Assembly: GCA_963678675.1 (NCBI GenBank)
Contig: OY783193.1
Span: 21,569,309 to 21,633,308, forward strand
DNA length: 64,000 nt
Direction of reading: 5' to 3'
DNA from: Xiphydria camelus
Lineage: Eukaryota; Arthropoda; Insecta; Hymenoptera; Xiphydriidae
Program-made: the position numbers and the translations under genes
In this document: piece by piece, positions 32,457 to 44,081 of the stretch
Position numbering within the stretch: the stretch's first letter is position 1
Layout: each line of letters begins with the position of its first letter
The notes under the pieces: model-generated
What the model was told of the DNA's origin: nothing
What the model saw: only the letters and a program-made list of their open reading frames with translations
Database searches by the model: none

Positions 32457-33295
32457 AACTTGCCACCCCAATATCTCAGAGTTACAGAGATTTTCTAAAA
32501 AAAAGAAAATACGGTTTCAGCAGTGGAGAGGGGGAACCAAAATGACATAATCGGAGACGCACCCCCTGCAACCCCCTTAGGCGTAGCCCACCCAATTTTG
32601 TAATCTTAAATAGCAACCCCCTATGTGCGGTACAGCGTTGAAAAGCTCTTTAAAAATGCTTTACAACAACACCAAATTTTGGTACCTTTCGATGAGTAGT
32701 TTTCGCGCAAATCGAGAAAGAAACTGCTAGAAGTAAGTTTTATTAATTTATTTATTAAAGGTCAATTACGTTACAATAAATTTTCGAAATGGTTTTCCTC
32801 ACCTGATCTTACTCCGTATGATTTCTTCTTATGGGGACATCTGAAATCTATTGTTTTTCAAACTACACCAGCAAGCATTAACCAACTGAAATAGAGAATT
32901 ACGCAAGAATGTCACAAAATTTCAAGAATAACATTTGAAAAAGTTAAAAAAATCAATTAAAATCATATCGAAAATGTATTGTAACGTAATTGACCTTTAA
33001 TAAATAAATTGACAAAACTTACTTCTAGCAGTTTTTTTCTCGATTTGCGCGAAAACTACTCATCGAAAGGTACCAAAATTTGGTGTTGTTGTAAAGCATT
33101 TTTAAGCTTTCCAACGTTGTATCACACATGGGGGGTTGCCATTTAAGATTACAAAGTTGGGGGGGCTATCTCTAAGGGGGTTGGAGGGGGTGCGTCTCCG
33201 ATTATGTCATTTTAGTTCCCCCTCTCCACTGCCGAAATCGTATTTTTTGTTTTTAGAAAACCTCTGTAACTGTCTGAGATATTGGGGTGGCAAGT
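32457..33295. mobile_element. Mariner element with 330-bp inverted repeats
   Basis: Arms 32457-32785 and 32970-33295 are reverse complements (ttgccaccccaatatctcag outermost, aattgacctttaataaataa inside). The 185-bp centre keeps the end of a mariner transposase. Inverted repeats this long relative to the coding remnant suggest internal deletion. Confidence 0.75.
32790..32961 (+). pseudogene. Mariner transposase C-terminal fragment
   Basis: Reads WFSSPDLTPYDFFLWGHLKS, then a TAG at 32892. SPDL(T/A)P.D is the motif with the third catalytic Asp of mariner-type transposases, followed by FFLWG.LK. About 57 codons end at a TAA. The first two catalytic acids are gone. Confidence 0.8.
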
Positions 33296-34725
33296 TGGGG
33301 TGGTTTATTATTCTGGCTATACCTCCTGGTATGTTATGTAGATGTTCTATAATATTCTAGTATAGAAATTTCCAGAAACCGTCAAAAAAAGAAACCATAT
33401 ACATGTTAAGTGTCTCATTAAATTCTTGCCAACCCAATAATTATCGTTATTAAAAACCGAAGTGAACCTATAAATAAAATGTACGTTATTTATACGCGTA
33501 TATGAAATATTTTCTTTTCACTCTACGTATAAAGGATGTGTACTAAGCGTTTATTTAAAACGTATTTTAAATAAACATCCGAAAAACGTTTGGCCTCAAA
33601 ATTTTTATTTGATACCAGTTATAAAAAATTCACCATCTCTACATTTATTGAACGTTTACTTTACGTATTAGTTCTACAACTTTGCTTCCGCCGTTTTCGA
33701 TTCGGTGATCGCTTCAAATATGATCAGTTTTTTTAACACGGGATTCATACGCTGCTCGAAAGATGGGAGAAAGTAGTGGCCAGCTATGGACAATACACTT
33801 TGAATTATAAATGTATAACCAGTTCTTTACAATAAAACCTCGAATTCTTGGAAAAACGGCGGAAACAATGTTGTAAATCTAATAATTTTATTAATTAGGA
33901 ATGAACGGTGGAGGAAACACGCCAAAACTCCCTGGTTAATTTGGTACGCACTATAAAGCATAAGATAAACTTGTGGTCGTCTCTACCTATTTTTCTTTAA
34001 TAATTTTCATTCGATATGGTACTTTTAGACAAAGTTTTCGAATATTTAGAGCCTTTATTCGCGAAAGTACAGTTATCGAAATATAGTTATTTAAAAACCT
34101 CCAATTATAGTTATTTTCGATACGTAAGAAAATATACCGTCGCTGCAGTCTTCACGAAATTGCTAAATGCTATCATCGATCATTTTTAGAGTTCAAGTAT
34201 TTATTCTCTTCTTTCATACTTTCCTCCCAATTTTTTCAACCTCCGACCCTTCTTTTCATTAGGCGATGAATAAGCGCTACGTGTTCTTCATCGACGCGAC
34301 GACCGATCACATGAATCTCGCGCAGTCTGACTTGAGGTATACGACGAGGGAGTAACTCGCGGTGGATAAAATGCGAGGAGCTAGATAATATGTCTGCAAT
34401 TAGTTAGCTTGTCCTTTGAGCTGAACGAAAGGATGAAAAAAGGAGGAAATTGTAATCGCTCCTTCGTTTCTTCCTCTTGCGGCCGAGATCCTTAATTCAA
34501 TATAGGCGCTTGGCGACTTTCACGAAGACGTTGAAACTTTTCTGCTGCAGATATATCTCGAGTATAAAAACCTCGAATTAACGAGCTTACCTAGAATCCG
34601 AGCGTGTTAGGCAACTTCGAACGAGGGAGGGTAACCGAGCAGAAACCGTGTTGCATGTCCGGCGACTAGAATCGAGCTCTGAATCGGCACTTCCTACTTC
34701 GTGTCTCGATCACTGTGTTCCGCAG
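33296..34725. other. Probable intron of the dpr-family gene
   Basis: Less repetitive than the surrounding DNA, and no other exon was recognised. The stretch just upstream of 34726 (cactgtgttccgcag) is a good splice acceptor. The preceding exon, with the first Ig strand and first Cys, is not visible here. Confidence 0.5.
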
Positions 34726-34945
34726 GTCTCCTGGTTACGGCGTCAAGAAGTAGGCAAGAAAATGAGTCTGCTGACGGTCGGGCAGCATACATACACCGGT
34801 GACTCGCGGTATACGGTGGAGTTTCAGTATCCGGACAACTGGCGACTGCAGATCAAGTATGTCAACACGAGCGACGAGGGTCAGTACGAATGTCAGATCA
34901 GCACACATCCGCCTAAGTTCATCTACGTGAATCTACACGTCAGTG
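34726..34945 (+). CDS. Dpr-family Ig-domain exon (defective proboscis extension response)
   Basis: The exon reads VSWLRRQEVGKKMSLLTVGQ, then TYTGDSRYTVEFQYPDNWRL, QIKYVNTSDEGQYECQISTH and PPKFIYVNLHV. The core Trp (VSW), the D.G.Y.C block with the second Ig cysteine and the HPP turn identify the first Ig domain of Dpr proteins, neuronal surface receptors that bind DIP proteins in synaptic matching. The FQYPDNWRL stretch recalls dpr20- or dpr18-like members; the exact paralogue is not certain. Splice signals: ttccgcag before 34726 (phase 0) and g|gtaagtg after 34945 (phase 1), length 220 bp. The open frame extends 5' to 34648, but that part lies before the acceptor and is probably intronic. 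It is the only clear host exon in the window. Confidence 0.85.
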
Positions 34946-36541
34946 GTAAGTGCGTGCGAGAATTTATATAGCTACAGAATTCGGTTTCACGTGATCTGGT
35001 ATGATTTTCTATAACATATGGTGTATCGATGTGCATCGTATAGGTACTATTCTATAATTTTCCGAATCGTGTCGAGCTGGTCCATACGATATAGATTAGC
35101 CTTCCCCCATGGTTATATTCAGAGTATAAATATTTTTGAGATATTTCAAGGTCACTCATTTTAGCTTTCAATTAAACGATTTATTTGTTTCCAGTTGGAT
35201 TTGTATTTTCTCTCGAAATAGATTCCACGATATGAGACAAAGAATTTTTTCAGCAGACAGATCGTTAGATATCACAGCATTCTATAACATGAATAAGATA
35301 TCCTCTTTTTACTGGCCGAATCACCATTTCACCTTGAGATGTGTATCCAACGATATGATACAAAGAATCCTTTCAATGGATGGATCGCGAGATATTGGGG
35401 TATTCAAGGATACGAAACATAGTAATCTCCTTTCAGTAAAGCCCGCGTAGAAACATTTTATATGGGAAAAATATGGCATCACGATAATGGGTTAGTATAT
35501 TGCACAAATCTGTGGTTCAAACGTGGCTTAAGATCATATCCCATATATTCGTATTTTAAAAGTGTCTTATTTAGGCAGCATGGCAGTGGTACGTGGATAT
35601 AGGTATTGAATGAATATATGGCTCATACATATAGTGATCCTACATACTTTTTTACCCACAGTCCCATCAATATAGCAGTATCCTTCTTTTCTCTGCCTCA
35701 AACAAAAAATGTATTTATTGTTTGAGGCAGAGAAAATACGTTTGAACCTTCTCATTCAAGGTTGTAATAATTATATGTTTTAAATACTTTAACACATATT
35801 GTAGAAGTTGTAGTTCCAGGATCTATTAGTAGGTTGGTGGGAAAATAATGTCGGTTTTTAACCTTTAACTTTAACCTTTAACTCAGCTTAGAATTAACTC
35901 TATTAATCGAAATAAGATCCATTACATTCATTATATTTTTTCCAACTGGAAGAAAGTTTACTTATCCTGGTAGCATAAAATTCTTGAGTTTTAGAGGCAA
36001 TAATCTCTTTGAAGGCAGTTTCGGCATTGGTGCGGTTTTTAAAGCACTTCCTGCAAGAAGTTGTCGAGATGCTTAAATGGAAAAATCGCAGCTTAATGAA
36101 ATTTGGCACACTCACACAGAATAGCTTCGACTATATATGACAAATAAGGAACGTGAAAAAAATTAATAATGAAGGTTTTTTTTAAACAAATACATTTTCA
36201 AATGCCTGTTTTTCGGGTCTGGCCACTTTTTAAAAATCTGAAGAAAATTGAGCATGTAACCACATTCTTGTTCTTTCCGGTCATCTATTCAAAAATTCGA
36301 TCACTTTATAAACAAATTTGTTATAATCATTTTAATAGTAGCGCAACGAGTCAATTCAGCGGATCCGTTGACGGCTCTGACGTGCGGCCACGCGTCCCCA
36401 GTCTATCCTCCAGTACCTAGGGCCATTCTCTCATTACTGCACAACTACATACCTTCAATATTCATATTTCTAAACAATTTTAATTGTTTAACGAAATTGT
36501 TTTATATGTAGGTAATGGTAGTAATTCAGACATTTTTGTTC

Positions 36542-36544
<3 letters not shown>
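34946..36544. other. Probable intron of the dpr-family gene
   Basis: No further Ig, signal or membrane-anchor exon found. A roughly 115-bp imperfect duplication (gatatgagacaaagaat and gatatgatacaaagaat) occurs at 35230-35400, and a perfect hairpin at 35687-35736. Confidence 0.45.
35687..35736. other. Perfect 19-bp stem hairpin in the dpr intron
   Basis: TTTTCTCTGCCTCAAACAA and its exact complement are separated by a 12-nt loop (aaaatgtattta). Shorter than a typical insect pre-miRNA stem but fully paired. Confidence 0.7.
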
Positions 36545-36613
<69 letters not shown>

Positions 36614-36627
36614 GGAGAGAGGGAGAT
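36545..36627. repeat. (GA)n microsatellite
   Basis: About 30 GA units followed by three gggaga interruptions. It lies right at the 3' end of the non-LTR retrotransposon, whose tail is (ATCA)n-like on the minus strand. Confidence 0.9.
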
Positions 36628-36851
36628 TGATTGATTGATTCAAATTTATTTAGCCTTCTCGGCTATTTCTGTATGTCCTTTACATTCTCTTCGCATCCAC
36701 ACATTCACACATTCCAGTCATTTCAGTTATTCCATGAGTCATACTTTACTCATGTACTTCTTCTTTCCATCCATCCCTTCGCATTACACTTCCGTGTCAT
36801 CCATTCTTCCGTTCATTCCGCTTCACACTATACATATATCGTTCTATATTT

Positions 36852-37406
36852 TCATCGTTTACTTAGAATGAACTCCCTCACTCCTTTTTTGAACAATTTC
36901 AGGTTTACACTATTTTTTACATCGCTCGGCAGCTCATTATACATTTTAGCTCCAGCATACATTAAGCTCTTTTGGGCGCTTGTTGTTCTTCGCATGGTTA
37001 TTGCTATATTTTCAGCCTGCCGCGTTCGCATTCCTCCCCTGTTTATCACTAGTTCGATATTGCGACTCAGTTCCTGCGGCATCATATTATTCACAAGTTT
37101 ATACATGAAAACACTTACATTATACATTAGTCTCTCTTTAATTGCCATAAAATGTAGTGCTTCTAACATGTCAACAATTCTTGTATACTTATTTACTTGT
37201 AATATAGTTCTTATAGCTCTATTCAGCGCTAATTGTAGTTTCTCGACCTCGGTTTTTCCCATATTTATTATTACTGTAGCGCAATACTCAAAGTGCGGCG
37301 CTATGATCGTTTTATATACTACGCACCGCGTATACACTGATATATGTTGTCCTATCCTGTTCAAAAAACTTATTTTTTTCCCAACTTTTTTAGAATATAT
37401 TCGCAA
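36852..37406 (-). pseudogene. LINE ORF2 C-terminal region, after frameshift
   Basis: Continues the reverse transcriptase protein: KKVGKKISFLNRIG overlaps the end of the previous frame, then FEYCATVIINM, ALNRAIRTIL and YNELPSDVKN lead to a stop at 36852. This is the typical thumb and C-terminal segment of arthropod LINE ORF2. A 1-bp change in an A-run near 37390 separates it from the rest. Confidence 0.8.
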
Positions 37407-39178
37407 TGTTCTTTAAATAGTAGTTGGTCGTCTATTACCGCTCCTAAGTACTTCAGTGACGCTACCCTTTCAAGCTCGATACCTCCTTTCGTGGTTACTC
37501 TAATTTCTCTACTTAATTCCTTTTTAGTACTTCTTATTATCATGTATTTCGTTTTATTTGTATTCATTTTCAGTTTATTTCCGTTAAGCCAGTTCTCTAA
37601 TTTATTTAATGCTGCCTGCAGTTTGCACTCTATTTCCACTGCACTTTCACCTTCTACAAATATCATCGTGTCGTCTGCAAAAAGTTTGACTGTCGAGTCC
37701 TCGGTTTTTACCTGCACTATGTCATTTATATATAATATAAAAAGCAATGGACCTAATACAGTTCCCTGCGGTACCCCGTATTCTGTTGATAATTTTGCAG
37801 ACATTTTATTTCCTAGTTTTATTTGTTGGTATCTATTATTAACATATGATTTAAACCAATTCAATACTTTTGCTTTTATTCTATACCTTTCCATTTTCTG
37901 TAACAGTCTGCTTCTATCAATTGTTTCAAATGCCCTTTTCGGGTCCATAAATAGCACTCCTATCATTTTCCCTTTGCTAATTGCGATTTTCCATTGATCT
38001 AATACTCCCTGAATAGCTGTTTCGCACGAATGAGTTTTCCGAAATCCTGATTGATGTTCTATTAGTATGTTATTTTCCTCTATATAGTTATCTAATTGTG
38101 CTTTTACCACTAGCTCCAATACTTTTTCATAAGTCGGCAATACATTAATCGGTCTATGTTCACTAGCTAATGTTGTGTTCACTACTTTTTGTAGGGGAGT
38201 AACCGTTGATACCTTCCATTCGCTTGGACATGTTCCTTCCTGTAATGAGCAGTTTATTACTTCTAACATATCTGCTCCTATTACTTCATATGTCTGTTTC
38301 AATAACAATGTCGAAATTCCTTCCTCCGTTCCTTTCTTGTTGGTCATTCCTTGTACTATTTGTTTTAGTTCTGTATCTGTTACCGCTTTAAATTCCTCCC
38401 AGCTACTTGTTCCATTATATTGCACGTTTAATTGCTCATCATCAGTATTACCGTTACTATCGATGCTTAAAACTATTTCCGAAATACTCTTGATAAAATA
38501 CCTATTGAATTTATTTGCCACCTCCAACACATCTCCGCCTTCCCTTTCTCCTTCAAATTTAATATCTTCGTATCTACTACTACTATTTACGTTTCCATTA
38601 ATAAGTTCCTTCAATGCTTTCCACATATTAGTGGGCTTTTCCTTATTTCTATCAATCGCTTCTTCGTAATACTTTTTCTTTTCATTTCTAATCTTAGTTA
38701 TTACTCGGTTTCTGTATCTCCTGTATTGTTCCCAGTATACGTCTTTTGTTTGTATCGCCAATTTATAGCACGCGTCCCTCATTTCTGTAATTTCCTTAAT
38801 TTCTTCGCAGTACCATTTTTTATCGATCCACTTTGATGGTATTTTAAATGTTTTCTTTGGCGCTAATCTATCTAATGTATTTACTATGTCCGCAACTAGT
38901 CTATTCGCTTTTTCGTTAATTGCCTCGTGAATATTATTCATTTTGCTTCTACCTGTCCATACTTCTGCGAAATTTTCCGTTGTTAAGTTTCTTCTGTCTC
39001 TCGCAATGAACTCTTTCTTAATACTAGAATTTTTCTTTTTCTCAAATAATGCGATCACCCATGTATGATCTGTAATTATCGGCGTTTTCTTCACACATAT
39101 ATTCTGTTTTTTGTTTGCGAAGACTAAGTCTATAATCGTTTTAAGACGTATAACTTTTAGGCTTTCCTTGGTTTTCAC
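37370..39178 (-). pseudogene. LINE reverse transcriptase (endonuclease mostly deleted)
   Basis: A 602-codon frame. Residues 13-40 (TIIDLVFAN, ITDHTWVI) are the last strands of an APE-type endonuclease, so about 200 residues of that domain are missing. Reverse transcriptase follows: RPINVLPTYEKVLELVV near 342, HQSGFRKTHSCETA near 374, motif A FMDPKRAFETID near 410, GVPQGTVLGPLLFILYINDI near 468, and the catalytic FADD at 500-503. All core RT motifs are present and the frame is open, so decay is recent. It breaks at an A6 run near 37390 and continues in another frame at 36852-37406. Without endonuclease the copy could not insert by the usual nick-primed route. Confidence 0.85.
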
Positions 39179-39689
39179 TGCTTACGTTTGTACTTATTCT
39201 CATTATCGCCAGTCTCATCTCTTCTATCTCCTGTCTTAGATTACCTACCTCAATCCTTATTGCTTCATCCACAATTTTTCTTATCTCGTTTCTGCTAATA
39301 CTATTATCCTTGGTTTCTTTGACAATTTTTAGGATTTTCTCCACCTTCTCTTCCATCGTATCACTCATCGTTTTGCTCTCTTCCTTCTTTTCTTGCTCTT
39401 CACTCTGTTCTGTAAGTTTCTTCTCTGGTATATTCGGTTCTTTGCTGCTACTCATTGACGTTTCTTCTTCTATCAATGTCATAGTTCTTTTTGCACTCTT
39501 CTCTTTGTCCTTATTCCTTCTTATTTGTTCACGTTTTCCTCCGCAATTTACCATCTCGTTGTCCTTATTCCATACCTTGTATTTTAGTACACAAGATGGA
39601 TGAAAAATTTTCATACATGGTATGCACTTAACGACGTCCAGAATAATCTCCTTCTTACACGCATGACAATCCCACTCATCACGCCCCAT
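39141..39689 (-). CDS. LINE ORF1 with PHD-like zinc finger and coiled coil
   Basis: A 182-codon intact frame beginning MGRDEWDCHACKKEI. Residues 8-31 hold C..C...C..C....H, a PHD/zinc-finger pattern (CHAC, CIPCMKIFHPSC). Residues about 55-110 are Lys/Glu-rich, and residues 110-170 (VEKILKIVKETKDN, RQEIEEMRLAIMRI) form a predicted coiled coil for self-association. LINE ORF1 proteins bind RNA and act as chaperones. The end at 39141 abuts the scrap of endonuclease, so the original ORF1 C-terminus may be lost. Overlaps the reverse transcriptase frame by 38 bp in another phase. Confidence 0.65.
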   Translation of the reverse strand: MGRDEWDCHACKKEIILDVVKCIPCMKIFHPSCVLKYKVWNKDNEMVNCGGKREQIRRNKDKEKSAKRTMTLIEEETSMSSSKEPNIPEKKLTEQSEEQEKKEESKTMSDTMEEKVEKILKIVKETKDNSISRNEIRKIVDEAIRIEVGNLRQEIEEMRLAIMRISTNVSSENQGKPKSYTS

Positions 39690-39780
39690 CCTCTCTAACT
39701 TACCGACTGGTCGAGTGGTTTGGATAGATCATTTAGGTTGCTGGCGTCAGCTTCCGTGGCAGCACCTTCGCGGAGCGAAC

Positions 39781-40002
39781 GACTCGGTCCCGATTAACTT
39801 TATAGGTTAGGAATGCGTCTATTTCCCGACATAGACCTCCGATCAGAACCGCCTCCACAAAGAATGCTCCATATCCCAACGGCCAAAGCAATCCCGCGCC
39901 CGCTCAATCCCGCACCAACACCGCCCGAAGGTAACACGTGACAGAAATATAATCTTGAGGATATCCGCGACTTGCACACACGTCTTGCACACACGTAGAC
40001 TA
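39781..40002. other. Spacer between the LINE and the long-TIR element
   Basis: No gene. A tandem phrase, cttgcacacacgt, occurs twice at 39971-39995, just before the element end. Confidence 0.4.
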
Positions 40003-40736
40003 AGAGCTAGTGACATTTTTCAGTGATTATTTAGTTAAGGCCTATTTTTTGAGAGAATGTTGTGGGGGGCATGTCTAAGTGCCATCCGTGAGGATTAACC
40101 TTGATAGCGGTATGGGAGACTGGCGGAACGCCCCCAACTTGTAAAAAATAGTGCACAAAATTATTATTTAGTTAAGGCTGAAATTTTGTTTACTATTCAT
40201 CTGGTAGTCCACAATTATGAATATAAATTGGCGGATCGATTGGCCGGCATTAAAAGGGTGGCGGATCATCCTAAATACGTCGTGTGAACAATAAAATTTT
40301 TATTATTTAGTTAAGCCTCAATTTTTAATATGTTACTGAGGCAACTGTTTCAAGTGGAAATTTAAATTGGCGGAACGAAATATTGGCATTAACTACCTGG
40401 CGGAACGGTTTAAACATCCATTGTGCGCGCCTCGATTTCGTGCTGTTTGCCGCAGAATTTGTTATATTAGGAATGCTTCTAATATAGATAATGATTTTGT
40501 TTATTTTCTGGAATCTTTTTAGTAATAATGGTAATTTAGTTTCCCTGGAGTTAATATTTTAGCGCTCATTCAATATTGATAAAGAGCTTCAATATATCAA
40601 TCAAACATCAGTCTTATGTTAGGACACAACATTTTATTTGTGATGTCAGATGTTTTAACAATTTTTTAAACGGATGAATGATATAATTTTTTTAGAATAC
40701 CCTTTTGGCATTTGACCGACCGACGATAGTCAGATT

Positions 40737-41668
40737 CGTTTTTAGCGTACATAAATCTATAAGAATCACCGGCCTCGCGAGACAGCCTCGCAAAGTCGAT
40801 TCGCGGCTTTAAGACACCCAAATGTTATTTTTGTCACTCAGTGTCAAATACTCGGTTTCATGGGCGTCCTCGACGCATGTGAAATCATCTTTCACACATA
40901 AATTCGTGAAAAGTTGCGCAGTGCGTGAAATAACCTGCGCAGTGCGTGAAATCGTCAATCTCGTATTTGACACTTAGGGCCGGTTTTACAAAAAATAGAA
41001 TTCGTTATTCGGTTGTTTCGCACCGTTTTAACGAGTGTGATTGCCGTACTCGCTTCGTTCGTGTGGCAAACTTCACACTTGCTAAAAACGGCGCTTCACG
41101 CCCTCATAACGAAAATAACTATTGTGATGTCAGATGTTTTAATCGGTTCGTACCGTTTGATAATATCATGATCGAAAATACCCCGCCAACCTATAGCTAA
41201 TCTTGCCTCAACGAAGCGGTATATTTCGGCGAACGTGTAATACCGAGCCAGCTGAAGGGGAGGAATGTCGAATTCAGTCGATGGTCGATCGGGAATCCCC
41301 AATGCCTGGCTTATCCAGGTACTAGGGTGTTAATTCACGGTCCGAGATAGCCTGACGCATCGTCACGGTCGAGAAAATATCCGGCATCCTTAATCGTGAA
41401 TGCGTAGCTCGGGAAATTGTTTACAACGTAATTTTCTTCCTTTGGACACGGACCTCGGGAAATCCCCAGCATCATCTTTTGTTCTACGTCGGCGACGCTA
41501 TCCCCTCCGTCGACGAAATGCCGCTACGTTTCAATGATATAAGACGCAGCCAAACGCGTCTTCAATGCATTATCAACTATCGTATCGTGTTCTGAGGTCC
41601 TGCACCGAGTCAATTCAGTATAACCCATTGCAAACCATCCAGAGACTCGATCGCGCGGCGATCGAGCA
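40737..41668. other. Left interior of the long-TIR element
   Basis: No ORF of note. tgcgcagtgcgtgaaat is tandemly repeated at 40916-40950 and a tgtcaaatactcg/cgtatttgacact pair lies around it (40850-40975). Could hold the promoter of the 41669 ORF. Confidence 0.4.
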
Positions 41669-42079
41669 ATGTCGTCTTCGCCTTCTTGTATATTTTGTCG
41701 CAGAAAAACGTCCAAAGTAATATTATTTGAGGCAGAATCCCTTGCGAAATGTAGAAAAATCTTTTCAATACGCGAAAAATTAAAATTTAAATATTCTGAC
41801 GTAGTTATCCCAGTCACAGTCGATGAAGTGCATGGTTATCACGTGAAGTGTTATAAATATTTTACGTCTCTCAATTCGAAATATCTGAGTGATGATTCAT
41901 TATTGAACGACCCGCCGCCAGTGTCTAGTGAAATATCTACATCATCAACAGAAACAACAGCGTCATGTGCCCAAGTTGCATCTGGATTGCAAGCCAGTGA
42001 CACCGTAACGGATGTTGCAGGTCCATCGACTCAAGAGCAATCAGGTACTAAAATTGATAAGACCACTGAAAAAACTTAG
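41669..42079 (+). CDS. Probable N-terminal exon of the SPDTD/GCDTTS protein family
   Basis: A 136-codon frame starting MSSSPSCIFCRRKTSKV. Cys and His are spaced as in a small zinc module: C..C (CIFC), C near 30 (LAKCRKIFSIREKLKF), then VHGYHVKCYKYFTSL near 53-67. This C..C, AKC.KI, YH..CY..FT pattern is, as I recall it, the usual N-terminus of the unnamed protein whose later parts lie at 24466-26510 and 44082-44447. Residues 80-136 are Ser/Thr-rich and disordered. The frame ends TTEKT then TAG; a splice donor is not obvious. The match is modest. Confidence 0.5.
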   Translation: MSSSPSCIFCRRKTSKVILFEAESLAKCRKIFSIREKLKFKYSDVVIPVTVDEVHGYHVKCYKYFTSLNSKYLSDDSLLNDPPPVSSEISTSSTETTASCAQVASGLQASDTVTDVAGPSTQEQSGTKIDKTTEKT

Positions 42080-43146
42080 GAAAATACGATGGCGTCAATA
42101 CAATACCTCGTATCTCCATGGAGAATGACTTTATAGAAACACTCCACAGCCTTATTTTATTGGCGATACGAGGTATTGTATTTGTAATTAGTAGGACTTG
42201 TTAATTGAATTAATGTCATTGTGGCGCAACCTAGCGATTCATTATTGAGCCGTTAGTTTTGAAAGTGGCCTAAGTTTATTTATACTTAAATTAATATATT
42301 GAAGGGTTTGTGTTCCAATGCAGTTAAAAATATACGTATAGGATACCAATGAATCATACTGCTTAAGTGTATCTAAAGGAGTTAAATTTACAGTTCCTAT
42401 ACAAATAATGGCAATTATTAATTGAATGCGTTTTCTTACCTCCATTCTTACAAAGAATGGAGTTAAGCCACTTTCAAAGTTAACAACCAGATTCGTTATA
42501 GAATGTGCAAGAGCCCAAGTCCATTCAACATAATTTAAAATGCTTCAAATTGAAAAAACAATACTCAATTTATTTTATATATTTTCACAACACTTCAAAA
42601 GCAAAATTTCTGCAATTGAGAACATTTTTTAACTACATAAATTACAAAACAATGTACTGCTCATCTACATTTTGACTGTGTGAGAGATATGAAGAAGTCA
42701 TGATGCTCCGGTGGTATGTAAGTCTATTATGTCCTTCAATTTTGCTGTTGTAATTTGCCTTGCACATTTTTGATTTATGGCTTCATTTTTGAGATATTTA
42801 TTTGAATTTATAGGATTGTAAACACGTCTAAAGCCAAGCTTAAAAGCTGCGCTGAATTAAAAATATCGAGAAAGCCTTTCGTGCCAATCGGACTAAAAAT
42901 GAGACGATCAAGTGACCCTCAATCATTTTTATTGTCACATTCTTTATAAATTTGTCACTTGTTGTATCTATTTGGTAGAGTGTGTGTACCTAACTTCTTG
43001 TAAATATTCAAGTTTCTTACTGAAGTACCTACCATATATTTGTAAGTCGATAAATACTCTAAGAAATTAGTTCGCTTTAAAAAAATTTCTGTTAAAAATA
43101 TTCTTTCACTTCACGCACCTCGTTATATTTGTATAAAGCACTATAT
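42080..43146. other. Right interior of the long-TIR element
   Basis: No gene seen. Two small inverted repeats: acaatacctcgtat (42101) against atacgaggtattgt (42167), and gaaagtggcctaagtt (42256) against agccactttcaaag (42466). The rest is AT-rich. Confidence 0.45.
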
Positions 43147-43881
43147 CGTCGGTCAAATGCCAAAAGGGTATTCTAAAAAAAATTATATCATTCATCCGTT
43201 TTAAAAATTGTTAAAACATCTGACATCACAAATAAAATGTTGAGTGTCCTAACATAAGACTGATGTTTGATTGATATACCTTTTCTGTATTGAAGCTCTT
43301 TATCAATATTGAATGAGCGCTAAAATATTAACTCCAGGGAAACTAAATTACCATTATTACTAAAAAGATTCCAGAAAATAAACAAAATCATTATTTATAT
43401 TAGAAGCATTCCTAATATAACAAATTCTGCGGCAAACAGCACGAAATCGAGGCGCGCACAATGGATGTTTAAACCGTTCCGCCAGGTAGTTAATGCCAAT
43501 ATTTAGTTCCGCCAATTTAAATTTCCACTTGAAACAGTTGCCTCAGTAACATATTAAAAATTGAAGCTTAACTAAATAATAAAAATTTTATTGTTCACAC
43601 GACGTATTTAGGATGATCCGCCACCCTTTTAATGCCGGCCAATCGATCCGCCAATTTATATTCATAATTGTGGACTACCAGATGAATAGTAAACGAAATT
43701 TGAGCCTTAACTAAATAATAATTTTGTGCACTATTTTTTACAGGTTGGGGGCGTTCCGCCAGCCTCCCATACCGCTATCAAGGTTAATCCTCACAGATGG
43801 CACTTAGACATGCCCCCCACAACATTCTCTCAAAAAATAGGCCTTAACTAAATAATCACTGAAAAATGTCACTAGCTCTTA

Positions 43882-44081
43882 NNNNNNNNNNNNNNNNNNN
43901 NNNNNNNNNNNNNNNNNNNNNNNNNNNNNNNNNNNNNNNNNNNNNNNNNNNNNNNNNNNNNNNNNNNNNNNNNNNNNNNNNNNNNNNNNNNNNNNNNNNN
44001 NNNNNNNNNNNNNNNNNNNNNNNNNNNNNNNNNNNNNNNNNNNNNNNNNNNNNNNNNNNNNNNNNNNNNNNNNNNNNNNNN
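43882..44081. other. Assembly gap, 200 N
   Basis: Exactly 200 undefined bases, a conventional gap size. It begins one base after the last base that pairs in the long inverted repeat. Confidence 0.99.

Larger units (their letters stand above)
36628..39780 (-). mobile_element. Non-LTR retrotransposon (LINE), endonuclease-deleted, minus strand
   Basis: Minus-strand order: possible 5' UTR (about 39690-39780), ORF1 with a PHD-like finger, a scrap of endonuclease, reverse transcriptase, C-terminal region, 3' UTR with AATAAA and a short tandem tail (aatcaatcaatcaatc) at 36628-36645. A PHD-type ORF1 and a microsatellite-like tail point to the CR1/L2 side of the LINE tree rather than poly(A)-tailed Jockey elements; that placement is an inference. 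Confidence 0.75.
40003..43881. mobile_element. Element with 740-bp inverted repeats and subterminal 139-bp units
   Basis: The outer ends taagagctagtgacattttt (40003) and its complement ending 43881 begin arms of about 740 bp (to 40736 and from 43147). Each arm has TTATTTAGTTAAG three times (40027, 40164, 40303) and GGCGGA(A/T)C(G/A) at 40122, 40230, 40260, 40369 and 40399, with period 137-139 bp. The interior has an N-terminal ORF (41669-42079). The right end coincides with the assembly gap, so the target duplication cannot be read. Confidence 0.8.

Noticed and set aside
35136..35450. 104-codon frame as a second dpr exon
   Set aside because: No Ig features; it contains an internal sequence duplication and lacks flanking splice sites.
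36631..37416. 261-codon plus-strand frame and other plus-strand frames to 39603
   Set aside because: They lie antisense to the LINE reverse transcriptase and have low-complexity hydrophobic content.
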